DNA of 64,000 nt, from positions 4,154,001 to 4,218,000 of the forward strand of contig OY970235.1 in assembly GCA_963714145.1 (NCBI GenBank), read 5' to 3'. Under the pieces are notes generated by a model. It made no database searches. It saw nothing but the letters and a program-made list of their open reading frames with translations, and was not told where the DNA came from. This document shows, piece by piece, positions 24,538 to 32,690 of this stretch (its first letter is position 1; each line of letters opens with the position of its first letter). Both the position numbers and the translations under genes were made by a program. The DNA comes from JBBWZH01 sp035544115 (GTDB lineage: Bacteria; Actinomycetota; Actinomycetes; Mycobacteriales; CADCTP01).

Positions 24538-26793
24538 GTGTCGAACCAGGGTGAGCGCAGCGGTGCCGCCGGCGAAGCCGGCAGGGACGGCCGCACCGGA
24601 CGGTCAGGGGTCTCCCGGCGCAGCTTCCTCGCCTGGACCGGCACGACGGGCGCCGCGACCGCCGCGCTGTCGGCGGTGGGCCGGCCGGCCGCAGCGGCCG
24701 CGGCGACCACCGCCGCGGAGCCGGCCGGGGCGGGGCGGGCCGGGGCGGGCCGGGCCGGGGTGCCGACGCCGACCTTCGACCCGCTGCGGCCACCCGCCGT
24801 GCCGCTCGCGGTCCGCTCGCCCTACCTGAGCAGCTGGCTCGCCGCGGACGCGCTGCCCGGTGCCTGGCCGACGTTCTGGAACGGTCACATCACCGCCATG
24901 TCCGGTGTCGCCCGCATCGACGGCGTCGGCTACCGGTTCCTCGGCGACATGTCGCTGCCGAACACTCCCCCGCTGCCGACCATGCGGCAGACCGCTCTGA
25001 AGATCACGCCGACCCGCTCCACGTTCGTCCTCGGCCAGGCCGGCGTCGAGCTGACCGTGGAGTTCCTGTCCCCGGTCGAGCCGGGCGACCTGCGCCGGCA
25101 GTCGATGCCGCTGTCGTACCTGTCGGCGCGGGCGCGCTCGACGGACGGCCGGGCCCACCAGGTGAGCCTCTACTTCGACATCTCCGGTGAGTGGGCCCAC
25201 GGCGACAGCAACGCGCGGATCACCTGGGAGCAGACGAGGACCCCGTCCGGCGGCAGCACCCTGCTCAGCCTGACGAGCACCCCGGCCAACCCGGACGTGC
25301 TGCAGGAGAACAACGAGAGCGCCGCCTGGGGCACCGTGGTCTGGACCGCGGCGCTCACCTCCGGCGTGACCTACCAGATCGGCCCGGACGCGGTTGTGCG
25401 CGCCGCCGCGGTGACCAACGGCGCGCTGGACAACAGCGTCGACACCCAGTTCCGGTCGATCAACGACCGCTGGCCGGTGTTCGCCTTCAACGTCGACCTC
25501 GGCCCGGTCAACCGGCGGACCGACGAGGTGGTGCTCAGCATCGGCCACGTCCGCGAGCCGGCGGTCAGCTACCTGAACACCCCGCTGCCGCCGCTGTGGA
25601 AGAGCTACTTCGCCAGCTGGCCGGACATGGTCGCGTTCTTCCACGCCGACCGCGCGGCCGCGAGCAGGCGCGCCGACCGGCTGGACGAGCGGGTCACCCG
25701 CGACGCCACCAGGGCCGGCGGGCGGCAGTACGCCGCGATCTGCGCGCTGGCCCTGCGCCAGGCCTACGCCGGCACCGAACTGGTCAGCCGCGACGGCGAG
25801 CCCTGGGCGTTCCTCAAGGAGATCTCCAGCAACGGCAACATGTCGACCGTCGACGTCATCTACCCGGCCATGCCGGTGTTCGCCTACCTCGACCCCGGCT
25901 ACCTCGGGCTGCTGCTCGCGCCGCTGCTCGACTACGCCGAGCACGGCGGCTGGCCCAAGATGTTCGCCGAGCACGACCTGGGCACCCACTACCCGCGGGC
26001 CACCGGCCACAACGACGGCGTGGAGGAGGACATGCCGGTGGAGGAGTCCGCGAACATGGCGATCATGTCGGCGGCCTACCTGCGCCGCGTCGACCAGGGT
26101 GCGGCCCGCCAGTTCGCCACCGCCCACTACCCGATCCTCAAGCAGTGGGCGGACTATCTCGTCGGCACGGCGCTGGACCCGGAGTTCCAGAACCAGACCG
26201 ACGACTTCACCGGCTTCATCGGGCACAGCGTCAACCTCGCGCTCAAGGGCATCATCGGCATCGGCGCGATGAGCATCGTCGCGGCGGCCGCGGGCAACAC
26301 CGGCGACGCGACCCACTACCGGTCGGTGGCCAGGGACTATATCGGCCAGTGGGTGGGCAAGGCCCAGGACAGCTCCGGTGCGCACCTGAAGCTCGCCTAC
26401 GACCAACCCGGCACCTGGAGCCTGAAGTACAACGGCCTCGCCGACGATCTGCTCGGGCTCGGCCTAGTGCCGCGGCGGGTGGCCAGCGCCGAGGCCGCCT
26501 GGTACCTGCGCCGGGCCAACACCTACGGCGTGCCGCTCGACGTGCGGCACACGTACACCAAGGACGACTGGGAGATGTGGACGGCCGGCTGGCTCCGCAA
26601 CGAGCCGGGAATCACCCGGCTGCTGATCGAGAGCCTCTACGAGTTCCTCACCACGTCGGCGTCCAGGGCACCGTTCACCGACTGGCACGAGACCGTGATC
26701 AACAGGCAGGTCGGCTTCCAGGCCCGCCCGGTGGTCGGCGGAATGTTCGCGCTCCTGGCCGTGCCCGGCCAGCCCGGCAGTATCGGGAGCTGA
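24538..26793 (+). CDS. Tat-exported GtaA-like protein (DUF5127-DUF4965-DUF1793 family)
   Basis: 751 residues from the GTG at 24538 (GGAGGAGAGG site); ATG at 24481 is an alternative. The Tat signal is SRRSFLAWTG plus a hydrophobic Ala-rich stretch, followed by a GRAGAGRAG repeat. Then come a beta-rich N-terminal domain (FWNGHITAMSGVARIDG, ELTVEFLSPVEPGDLRRQSMP) and an alpha/alpha-barrel domain (YAAICALALRQAYAG, STVDVIYPAMPVFAYLDP, HDLGTHYPRATGHNDG, EESANMAIM). These are the signatures of the family annotated as fungal glutaminase A. The fold is that of a glycosidase-like (alpha/alpha)6 barrel, so glutaminase activity is not certain. Ends 9 bp from the convergent GntR stop. Confidence 0.82.
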   Translation: MSNQGERSGAAGEAGRDGRTGRSGVSRRSFLAWTGTTGAATAALSAVGRPAAAAAATTAAEPAGAGRAGAGRAGVPTPTFDPLRPPAVPLAVRSPYLSSWLAADALPGAWPTFWNGHITAMSGVARIDGVGYRFLGDMSLPNTPPLPTMRQTALKITPTRSTFVLGQAGVELTVEFLSPVEPGDLRRQSMPLSYLSARARSTDGRAHQVSLYFDISGEWAHGDSNARITWEQTRTPSGGSTLLSLTSTPANPDVLQENNESAAWGTVVWTAALTSGVTYQIGPDAVVRAAAVTNGALDNSVDTQFRSINDRWPVFAFNVDLGPVNRRTDEVVLSIGHVREPAVSYLNTPLPPLWKSYFASWPDMVAFFHADRAAASRRADRLDERVTRDATRAGGRQYAAICALALRQAYAGTELVSRDGEPWAFLKEISSNGNMSTVDVIYPAMPVFAYLDPGYLGLLLAPLLDYAEHGGWPKMFAEHDLGTHYPRATGHNDGVEEDMPVEESANMAIMSAAYLRRVDQGAARQFATAHYPILKQWADYLVGTALDPEFQNQTDDFTGFIGHSVNLALKGIIGIGAMSIVAAAAGNTGDATHYRSVARDYIGQWVGKAQDSSGAHLKLAYDQPGTWSLKYNGLADDLLGLGLVPRRVASAEAAWYLRRANTYGVPLDVRHTYTKDDWEMWTAGWLRNEPGITRLLIESLYEFLTTSASRAPFTDWHETVINRQVGFQARPVVGGMFALLAVPGQPGSIGS

Positions 26794-26802
26794 CCGGCCG
26801 GG

Positions 26803-27510
26803 TCAGCGCTCGGGGGCCAGCCGGCCCCGGACCTCGTCGAAATGCCGGCGGACGGTGTCCGCCACGCCGGAATCGTCGCCGCGGACGAGGGCGGCGACGA
26901 TCCGGTCGTGCCGCTCGGCCAGTTCGGCGGGGTTCGACCGCGGCACGCCGACCTCCTGCTCGGCGTCGACGTAGGCCTGCCAGAAGATCCGCACCAGGTC
27001 CTTGGCCAGCTCGTTGCCGGCGGCCTCGCAGATGATCTCGTGGAAGCGCTGGTCGGCGCGGGCCGCGCGGTGGCCGCCGAGCCCCATCGTGGCGACGCAG
27101 CCGCGCAGTTCGGCCAGCACCGGCGCCGGCACCCCGGACCGGGCCAGCCGCAGGGTCAGCCCGATCTCCAGCAGTTCGCGCACGTCGAGCAGGTCCGCCA
27201 GCGCCGACCGGGTCCGGGCCCGGAAGCTTAGCCACGGCAGCATCGCGTCGGCGGTGGCCGGCCCGACGAAGGTCCCGTAGCCGTGCCGGACCTCGACGAT
27301 GCCCAGCGCCTGCAGCGCCTTGAGCGCCTCCCGCAGCGGGCCGCGGCTGGTCCGCAGGTCGGCGGTGAGCTGCGCCTCGGTGGGCAGCGGGCTGCCCGGG
27401 GCGAGATCACGGTCGGTGATCAGGGCCACCACAGCCTGCGCGAGTTCGGTGCTGCGGCTGCGCCGTACCCCCGGTGCGCTCGGGGTCTGCTCGGATCGAG
27501 CCCTCGTCAC
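26803..27510 (-). CDS. GntR/FadR-subfamily transcriptional regulator
   Basis: 235 residues. The N-terminal winged helix-turn-helix reads ELAQAVVALITDRDLAPGSPLPTEAQLTADLRTSRGPLREALKALQALGIVEVRHGYGTFV. The FCD effector domain follows: DLLDVRELLEIGLTLRLA, DQRFHEIICEAAGN and ERHDRIVAALVRGD, with the His/Asp metal or ligand positions. The GTG start has a GGGGAGAGG site. It is divergent from the NanT-like transporter with a perfect operator palindrome between them, so it should repress that cluster and itself. The effector is likely a sugar acid or its breakdown product. Confidence 0.9.
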   Translation of the reverse strand: MTRARSEQTPSAPGVRRSRSTELAQAVVALITDRDLAPGSPLPTEAQLTADLRTSRGPLREALKALQALGIVEVRHGYGTFVGPATADAMLPWLSFRARTRSALADLLDVRELLEIGLTLRLARSGVPAPVLAELRGCVATMGLGGHRAARADQRFHEIICEAAGNELAKDLVRIFWQAYVDAEQEVGVPRSNPAELAERHDRIVAALVRGDDSGVADTVRRHFDEVRGRLAPER

Positions 27511-27558
27511 GGCTTGCCTCTCCCCGGTTCGGGTCGTACCGTCTCAGCCATCGTAGGA

Positions 27559-27574
27559 TGTAGGACGTCCTACA
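27559..27574. promoter_or_regulatory. FadR/GntR operator palindrome
   Basis: TGTAGGACGTCCTACA is a perfect 16-bp palindrome, 12 bp before the transporter ATG and overlapping its probable -10 (TAGGAT, 27554-27559). The form T-GTA-N2-AC-GT-N2-TAC-A is standard for FadR-subfamily sites. Confidence 0.75.
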
Positions 27575-27586
27575 AGGGAGGCGTCG

Positions 27587-29077
27587 ATGATGACCGCACC
27601 TTCAGCCACTCTCCGGGACCTGACCCCCCAGCAGCGGCGGGCGTTCGCCGGCGCCTGGTTCGGCTACCTGCTCGACGGGTTCGACTTCGTCCTGATCACG
27701 CTCGTGCTCACCGAGGTCGGCAAGGAGTTCCACCTCAGCCTGCCGGTGTCGGCGACGCTGGTCAGCGCCGCGTTCGTGTCCCGCTGGTTCGGCGGCCTGG
27801 CGCTCGGCGCGTTCGGTGACCGGTTCGGCCGGAAGCCGGCGATGGTGGCCTCGATCCTGCTGTTCGCCGGCGGCAGCCTGCTGTGCGGGCTGTCCTGGAA
27901 CTACTGGTCGCTGTTCGCGTTCCGGGCCGTGGTCGGGCTCGGCATGGCCGGCGAGTACGGGTCGAGCGCCACGTTCGTGATGGAGAGCTGGCCGCGGGCG
28001 CTGCGCAACCGGGCCACCGGCATGCTGCTGTCGGCCTACCCGATCGGGACCATCCTGGCCGCCCGCGCGTACGCGGTGATCGTCCCGCACTCCTCGTGGC
28101 GCTGGCTGTTCTTCCTCGGTGTCGTCCCGGCGGCGTTCGCGCTGGTGCTGCGGCGCACGCTGCCGGAGGCCGAGGACTGGCGCCGGGACCAGGCCCGGGC
28201 CGACCGCTCCGGACCGACCAGCGCCGGGGCGCTGCTCACCGGCGCCCGGGCACCGGTGAACGCGGGTATCGCGGCGGTCCTCGCGGTGTCGCTGGTGCTG
28301 ATCTTCAGCGGCCACGCCGGGCCCTGGTACCCGGCGCTGATCGCGGTCATCGTGGCCGGCTTCGTCACGTACGCCGCCCAGCTGGCCGGCCGGGGCTGGC
28401 CGATGGTGGTCGGGCTGATGGCGGTCGTGTTCGCGGCGTTCCTCGCCTCCTGGCCGATCCAGTCGCTGCTGCCGACGTACCTGAAGACCGAACTGCACTA
28501 CAACGCCGGGCAGGTCGCGAACGCGCTGACCTGGGCCGGCCTCGGCTACGCGGCCGGGTCCTGCCTGGCCGGCGTGCTCGGGGACCGGTTCGGCACCCGG
28601 ATCACCTACGTGACCGGGCTGCTGCTCGCGGCGCTGCTGGTGTTCCCGGTCTTCGCGCTCAGCGGCGACAGCAGCATCATCTTCGTCTGGCTGCTGCTGT
28701 TCGTGCTGCAGGCCACCGGGCAGGGCAGCTCGGGGCTGCTACCCAAGTTCATCGGCGATCACTACCCGGTCCGCACCCGGGCCGCCGGCCTCGGTTTCAC
28801 CTACAACGTCGGTGCGCTCGGCGGTGCGGTCGCACCGCTGGCCGGCGCCCGGATCGCCAACTCGCTCGGGCTCGGCGAGGCGCTCGCCCTGCTGGCGTGC
28901 ACCCTCGCCGTGGTCACGGCCGCGCTGGTAGCGTTCGATGTCCCCCGCCGGCTGGCCACCCTCGCCCGGTACGACATCGACGACGGCCGGCTCGATCCGT
29001 CCGAAGTGGACCGTCCACTTGCGACCGACCCGGGCCCGGCGACGGTCGCGGTGCCGACCCGGAAGGCGAACGCATGA
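27587..29077 (+). CDS. NanT-like major facilitator superfamily transporter
   Basis: Twelve-helix proton symporter, 496 residues, ATG after GGGAGG. The family signatures are AGAWFGYLLDGFDFVLITLVL in helix 1, the GDRFGRKPAMV loop, and GMAGEYGSSATFVMESWPRALRNRATGMLLS, which is characteristic of sialic-acid transporters of the NanT group. A second GDRFGTR loop occurs in the C-terminal half. With the downstream aldolase and the GntR regulator it forms a likely uptake-and-cleavage unit for a sialic or related sugar acid. No epimerase or kinase gene of the nan pathway is in the window, so the exact acid is open. Confidence 0.85.
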   Translation: MMTAPSATLRDLTPQQRRAFAGAWFGYLLDGFDFVLITLVLTEVGKEFHLSLPVSATLVSAAFVSRWFGGLALGAFGDRFGRKPAMVASILLFAGGSLLCGLSWNYWSLFAFRAVVGLGMAGEYGSSATFVMESWPRALRNRATGMLLSAYPIGTILAARAYAVIVPHSSWRWLFFLGVVPAAFALVLRRTLPEAEDWRRDQARADRSGPTSAGALLTGARAPVNAGIAAVLAVSLVLIFSGHAGPWYPALIAVIVAGFVTYAAQLAGRGWPMVVGLMAVVFAAFLASWPIQSLLPTYLKTELHYNAGQVANALTWAGLGYAAGSCLAGVLGDRFGTRITYVTGLLLAALLVFPVFALSGDSSIIFVWLLLFVLQATGQGSSGLLPKFIGDHYPVRTRAAGLGFTYNVGALGGAVAPLAGARIANSLGLGEALALLACTLAVVTAALVAFDVPRRLATLARYDIDDGRLDPSEVDRPLATDPGPATVAVPTRKANA

Positions 29078-29156
29078 CCACATCCCCCGGCGGCCCCCTC
29101 CGCTCCGCTCCTCGCTCGCTGGGGCTCGCCGCGATGCTCACTGCGGAGGCCGGCTC

Positions 29157-30092
29157 GTGACGGCGACGACCCCAGTGCTGTCCGGGGTCATCCCGCCGGT
29201 TGTCACCCCGCGGCGGCCCGACGGCGACCTGGATCGTGCCTCGCTGGCGCGGCTGTGCCGCGGCATGGTGGACGCGGGCGTCGGCGGGCTGTTCGTCGGC
29301 GGCTCCACCGGCGAGGCGGCGCTGCTGGACGACGCGACCCGGCTGGCCGCGCTGGACGTGGCGGTGGAGGCGGCCGCCGGGCGGGTGCCGGTGCTGTTCG
29401 GCGTGATCGACACCGGCACCCGGCGGGTGATCGAGCGGGCGCGGCCGGCCCGCGATCACGGCGCCGCCGCGCTGGTGGCCACCGCCCCGTTCTACGTCAG
29501 CCCGGACCAGCGGGAGATCCTGGCCCACTTCGCCGAACTGCACCGCCGGCTCGACCTGCCGATCGTCGCCTACGACATCCCGCCGGCAACGCACGTCCGG
29601 ATCGAGCCGGACACCATGATCGCGCTCGCCCGGTCCGGCGACATCGCCGCCGCCAAGGACTCCAGCGGGGATCTGGCCGGCCTGCGGTGGACCCTGGACC
29701 ACACCCGCGAGCTGGGGTTCCCGGTCTTCACCGGGTCGGAGACGCTGGTCGACTCGGCCGTCGCGGCCGGTGCCGCCGGGGTGGTGCCCGGGCTGGGCAA
29801 CGTCGACCCGGCCGGCTTCGTCCGGCTGTACGAGGCGGCTCGGGCCGGCGACACCCGGCAGGCCGCCGACCAGCAGCGCCGGCTGAGCCGGCTGTTCCGC
29901 ATCATCGCGATCCCCAACCGCGGCCGGATCGGCTTCACCGCCGGAGCGCTCGGCGCGTTCAAGGCGGCCATGGTCCACCTGGGACAGATCGACCACCCCG
30001 ACACCTGGCCGCCGCTGGGCCCGCTCACCGCGGCCGAGGCGGCGGCGGTGGCCCGGATCGTGGACGCGGAGATGGGCCGTCCGGACGGATAG
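29157..30092 (+). CDS. DHDPS / N-acetylneuraminate lyase family aldolase
   Basis: Class I aldolase of 311 residues, GTG start after GGAGG. It has GGSTGEAALL for carboxylate binding, Tyr139 (AYDIPP) and the Schiff-base Lys167 (AAKDSSGD). Position after a NanT-like transporter and under a GntR operator favours a catabolic lyase splitting pyruvate from a sugar acid, rather than lysine biosynthesis. The 79 bp before it hold a GC-rich intergenic sequence (cgctcctcgctcgctggggc) of the sort repeated in related genomes. It is followed 9 bp later by an F420-type oxidoreductase. Confidence 0.85.
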   Translation: MTATTPVLSGVIPPVVTPRRPDGDLDRASLARLCRGMVDAGVGGLFVGGSTGEAALLDDATRLAALDVAVEAAAGRVPVLFGVIDTGTRRVIERARPARDHGAAALVATAPFYVSPDQREILAHFAELHRRLDLPIVAYDIPPATHVRIEPDTMIALARSGDIAAAKDSSGDLAGLRWTLDHTRELGFPVFTGSETLVDSAVAAGAAGVVPGLGNVDPAGFVRLYEAARAGDTRQAADQQRRLSRLFRIIAIPNRGRIGFTAGALGAFKAAMVHLGQIDHPDTWPPLGPLTAAEAAAVARIVDAEMGRPDG

Positions 30093-30101
30093 GCTGCTTT
30101 C

Positions 30102-31088
30102 ATGCGGTTCGGACTCTTCGTTCCCCAGGGCTGGCGCCTCGACCTGGCCGGGGTGGCGCCGCGGGACCAGTGGTCGACCATGCTGGCGGTCGCGCGGTGC
30201 GCGGACGCCGGGCCGTGGGAATCGGTCTGGGTCTACGACCACTTCCATACCGTGCCGGTGCCGACCGACGAGGCGACGCATGAGGCGTGGACGCTGATGG
30301 CCGCGCTGGCCGCCTCGACCGAACGGGTGCGGCTCGGCCAGATGTGCACGTGCATCGGCTACCGCAACCCCGCCTACCTGGCCAAGGTCGCCGCCACCGT
30401 CGACGTGATCAGCGGCGGCCGGGCGGAGATGGGCATCGGCGGCGGCTGGTACGAGCACGAGTGGCGCGCCTACGGCTACGGCTTCCCCGGCGTGGGCACC
30501 CGGCTCGGCATGCTCGCCGAGGGCGTGCAGATCATGCGGCAGCTCTGGACGACCGGCACCGCGACCCTGGCTGGCACGCACTACCAGGTGGACGGCGCGA
30601 TCTGCCGGCCGCTGCCGCTGCAAGACGGTGGCGTCCCACTGTGGATCGCCGGCGGGGGCGAGCGGAAGACCCTGCGGATCGCCGCGCAGCACGCCCGGTA
30701 CACCAACTTCGACGGCACCCCGGACGTCTTCGCCCGCAAGTCCCAGGTGCTGGCCGACCACTGCAAGAACCTCGGCACCGACTACGGCGCGATCGTGCGA
30801 TCGTCCAACTACAACGTGGTGATCGGCGAGACCGAGTCGGACGTGGCCGACCGGCTCGCGGCGATCCGCGCCCGGTACGAACCGCTGATCTCGCCGGAGC
30901 GGCTACAGAACCTGACCGAGGAACTCGCCAGCGGCCCCCTGGTCGGCACTCCCGAACAGATCGTCGAGAAGCTGACGGCGGCCGAGCGACTGGGGATGAC
31001 CTACGCCATCACCTACTTCCCGCAAGCCGCCTACGACCACACCGACATCGACCTCTTCGCCCGCACGGTGATCCCCGCCCTGACCTGA
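30102..31088 (+). CDS. LLM-class F420-dependent oxidoreductase
   Basis: 328-residue luciferase-like barrel. The N-terminus is MRFGLFVPQGW, then ESVWVYDHFH, RVRLGQMCTCIGYRNPAYLAKVAATVDVISGGRAEMGIGGGWYEHEWRAYGY, and the late PLVGTPEQIVEKL motif. These fit the F420 subgroup of bacterial luciferase-like enzymes that oxidise or reduce small substrates with F420. It starts 9 bp after the aldolase stop, so it is probably cotranscribed with the sugar-acid cluster; its role there is not clear. Confidence 0.85.
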   Translation: MRFGLFVPQGWRLDLAGVAPRDQWSTMLAVARCADAGPWESVWVYDHFHTVPVPTDEATHEAWTLMAALAASTERVRLGQMCTCIGYRNPAYLAKVAATVDVISGGRAEMGIGGGWYEHEWRAYGYGFPGVGTRLGMLAEGVQIMRQLWTTGTATLAGTHYQVDGAICRPLPLQDGGVPLWIAGGGERKTLRIAAQHARYTNFDGTPDVFARKSQVLADHCKNLGTDYGAIVRSSNYNVVIGETESDVADRLAAIRARYEPLISPERLQNLTEELASGPLVGTPEQIVEKLTAAERLGMTYAITYFPQAAYDHTDIDLFARTVIPALT

Positions 31089-31444
31089 GAGCGCCACGGG
31101 GCGGCTGGCAACTGCCAATCGCGGACTCGTCCGGTACTACCTGCCGCTGGAACAGTCCGGTGATCGTCGGTGGTCAGCGCCCGGCGGCCAGCCGGATGCC
31201 CAGTGGAGCGGCTCCACAGTGGATTGGCTCCACAGTCGACTCTCGAACTGACCTGTTGGTAGCGCTGTGGTGATCGGATCTGTACGGCCCGTGCCGGATT
31301 CGCCTCCACCATGGCTCGATACAGGATCAGTTTTGCTCCATTTGAACCAGTCCGGAGTGGCGTTCGTAGCAGACCGAGCGGCAGCCGGACGGCGGCCGCC
31401 TCCCCCACCGTCGGGGGAGCCGCCAAGACGAACTGGAGGCTCGG
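31089..31444. other. Leader region of the S1 protease
   Basis: 356 bp without a gene. It holds a directly repeated 11-mer ggctccacagt (31210-31220 and 31226-31236), AT-richer sequence from 31240 to 31350, and a hairpin just before the ribosome site. The repeated 11-mers could be an operator. Confidence 0.45.
31391..31424 (+). promoter_or_regulatory. Leader hairpin of the S1 protease gene
   Basis: ctccccc (31400-31406) pairs with gggggag (31413-31419), extended by ggcgg/ccgcc with a bulge. It ends 20 bp before the GTG and could affect translation or mRNA stability. Confidence 0.4.
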
Positions 31445-32539
31445 GTGAACCACCGCTCAGGCAGGAGGTCCCGGCTGGTCGCGCTGGCCGCGGTCGGCGC
31501 TTCGGTTGTCGCCGCGGCCATCGCGGTGGCCGGTGCGAACGCGACCGCCACGCCGGCCCGTACCGCAACGGCTCCGGCGGCCCCCGCCGCGGCGCCCGGG
31601 AGGATCGCCGCGCAGGCCGGTGCTGTCGCACTGGCCCAGGCCCTCCAGCAGCGGCTCGGCTCCCGCACCGCCGGCAGCTACCTCGCCGCGGACGGCACCG
31701 CCGTGGTGACCGTGACCGACGCCGCGGCCGCCGAGCAGGTCCGCGCCGCCGGCGCGACACCGAAGCTCGTCGCCCGCGGCGTTCGCCAACTGGCCGCGGT
31801 GGCCGCCGGGCTGCGCCGGCACCGCGACGCGGTCGGCACCGCCTGGCGCGCCGACCCGGCCAGCGACCAGGTCGTCGTGACCGTCACCCCGCAGGCCGGC
31901 GGGCCGCAGCTGACCGCGCTGCTGGCCACCGTGCGGCGGTACGGCGCGGCGGTACGGGTGGAGCGGACCGCGACCGCGTTCCGACCGCTGATCAGCGGCG
32001 GCGACGCGATCTTCACCGGCGGCGCGCGCTGCTCGCTCGGCTTCAACGTCCGCGACGCCGACGGCGCCACGTTCTTCCTCACCGCCGGGCACTGCACGAA
32101 CATCGGCGATACCTGGACCACCACCGACGGCACCCTGATCGGCCAGCGGGCCGCGAGCAGCTTCCCCGGCGACGACTTCGGCGTGGTCAGCTACACCGGC
32201 ACCGAGCCGGCTGAGGGCACCGTCGGCGACCAGGACATCACCGAGGCCGCGACCCCGACCGTCGGCCAGCAGGCCTGCCGCACCGGCAGCACCACCGGCC
32301 TGCACTGCGGCTCGATCCTCGCCCTGGACGCCACGGTCAACTACGCCGAGGGCACGGTCACCGGCCTGATCGAGACCGACATCTGCGCCGAGCCCGGCGA
32401 CAGCGGCGGCCCACTGTTCGCCGACAGCACCGCGCTCGGCCTGACCTCGGGCGGCAGCGGCGACTGCCGGGTCGGCGGGACCACGTTCTTCCAGCCGGTC
32501 ACCGAGCCGCTGGAGAGGTTCGGCCTGAGCGTGTTCTGA
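31445..32539 (+). CDS. Secreted S1-family (streptogrisin-like) serine protease
   Basis: Preproprotein of 364 residues, GTG start with GGAGG. The signal peptide ends near residue 36 and a short propeptide follows to about 178 (LVARGVRQLAAVAAGLRRH, VVVTVTPQAG). The mature protease starts around ISGGDAIFTGGARCSLGF. The triad is His216 (TAGHC), Asp244 (GDDFGVV) and Ser320 (PGDSGGP). Cysteines match the alpha-lytic protease disulphides. It is convergent with a subtilisin-type protease, and the two are separated by repeats and a strong hairpin. Likely an extracellular scavenging protease. Confidence 0.9.
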   Translation: MNHRSGRRSRLVALAAVGASVVAAAIAVAGANATATPARTATAPAAPAAAPGRIAAQAGAVALAQALQQRLGSRTAGSYLAADGTAVVTVTDAAAAEQVRAAGATPKLVARGVRQLAAVAAGLRRHRDAVGTAWRADPASDQVVVTVTPQAGGPQLTALLATVRRYGAAVRVERTATAFRPLISGGDAIFTGGARCSLGFNVRDADGATFFLTAGHCTNIGDTWTTTDGTLIGQRAASSFPGDDFGVVSYTGTEPAEGTVGDQDITEAATPTVGQQACRTGSTTGLHCGSILALDATVNYAEGTVTGLIETDICAEPGDSGGPLFADSTALGLTSGGSGDCRVGGTTFFQPVTEPLERFGLSVF

Positions 32540-32544
32540 CAGCG

Positions 32545-32586
32545 CCCACTGGACCCCTGCACCCACTGGACCCCTGCACCCACTGG
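32545..32586. repeat. 17-bp tandem repeat, two and a half copies
   Basis: Units cccactggacccctgca directly after the S1 protease stop; noncoding. Confidence 0.8.
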
Positions 32587-32619
32587 GGCTGCCGGCCGGC
32601 TCACGCCGGCCGGCAGCCC
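32586..32619. terminator. Bidirectional terminator between two proteases
   Basis: Perfect 15-bp stem gggctgccggccggc / gccggccggcagccc with loop tcac, between convergent stops. Confidence 0.8.
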
Positions 32620-32631
32620 GCTGTGTTGGCT

Positions 32632-32690
32632 GGGTTGCTCAGAGCGGGTGCTCAGAGCTGGGGTTGCTCAGAGCTGGGGTTGCTCAGAGT
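32632..32690. repeat. 15-16 bp repeat duplicating the 3' end of the S8 protease gene
   Basis: About four copies of gggttgctcagagctg. The copy at 32680-32690 carries the actual TGA stop of the minus-strand gene, so the array is a duplication of the gene end, each unit carrying its own stop. Confidence 0.75.
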
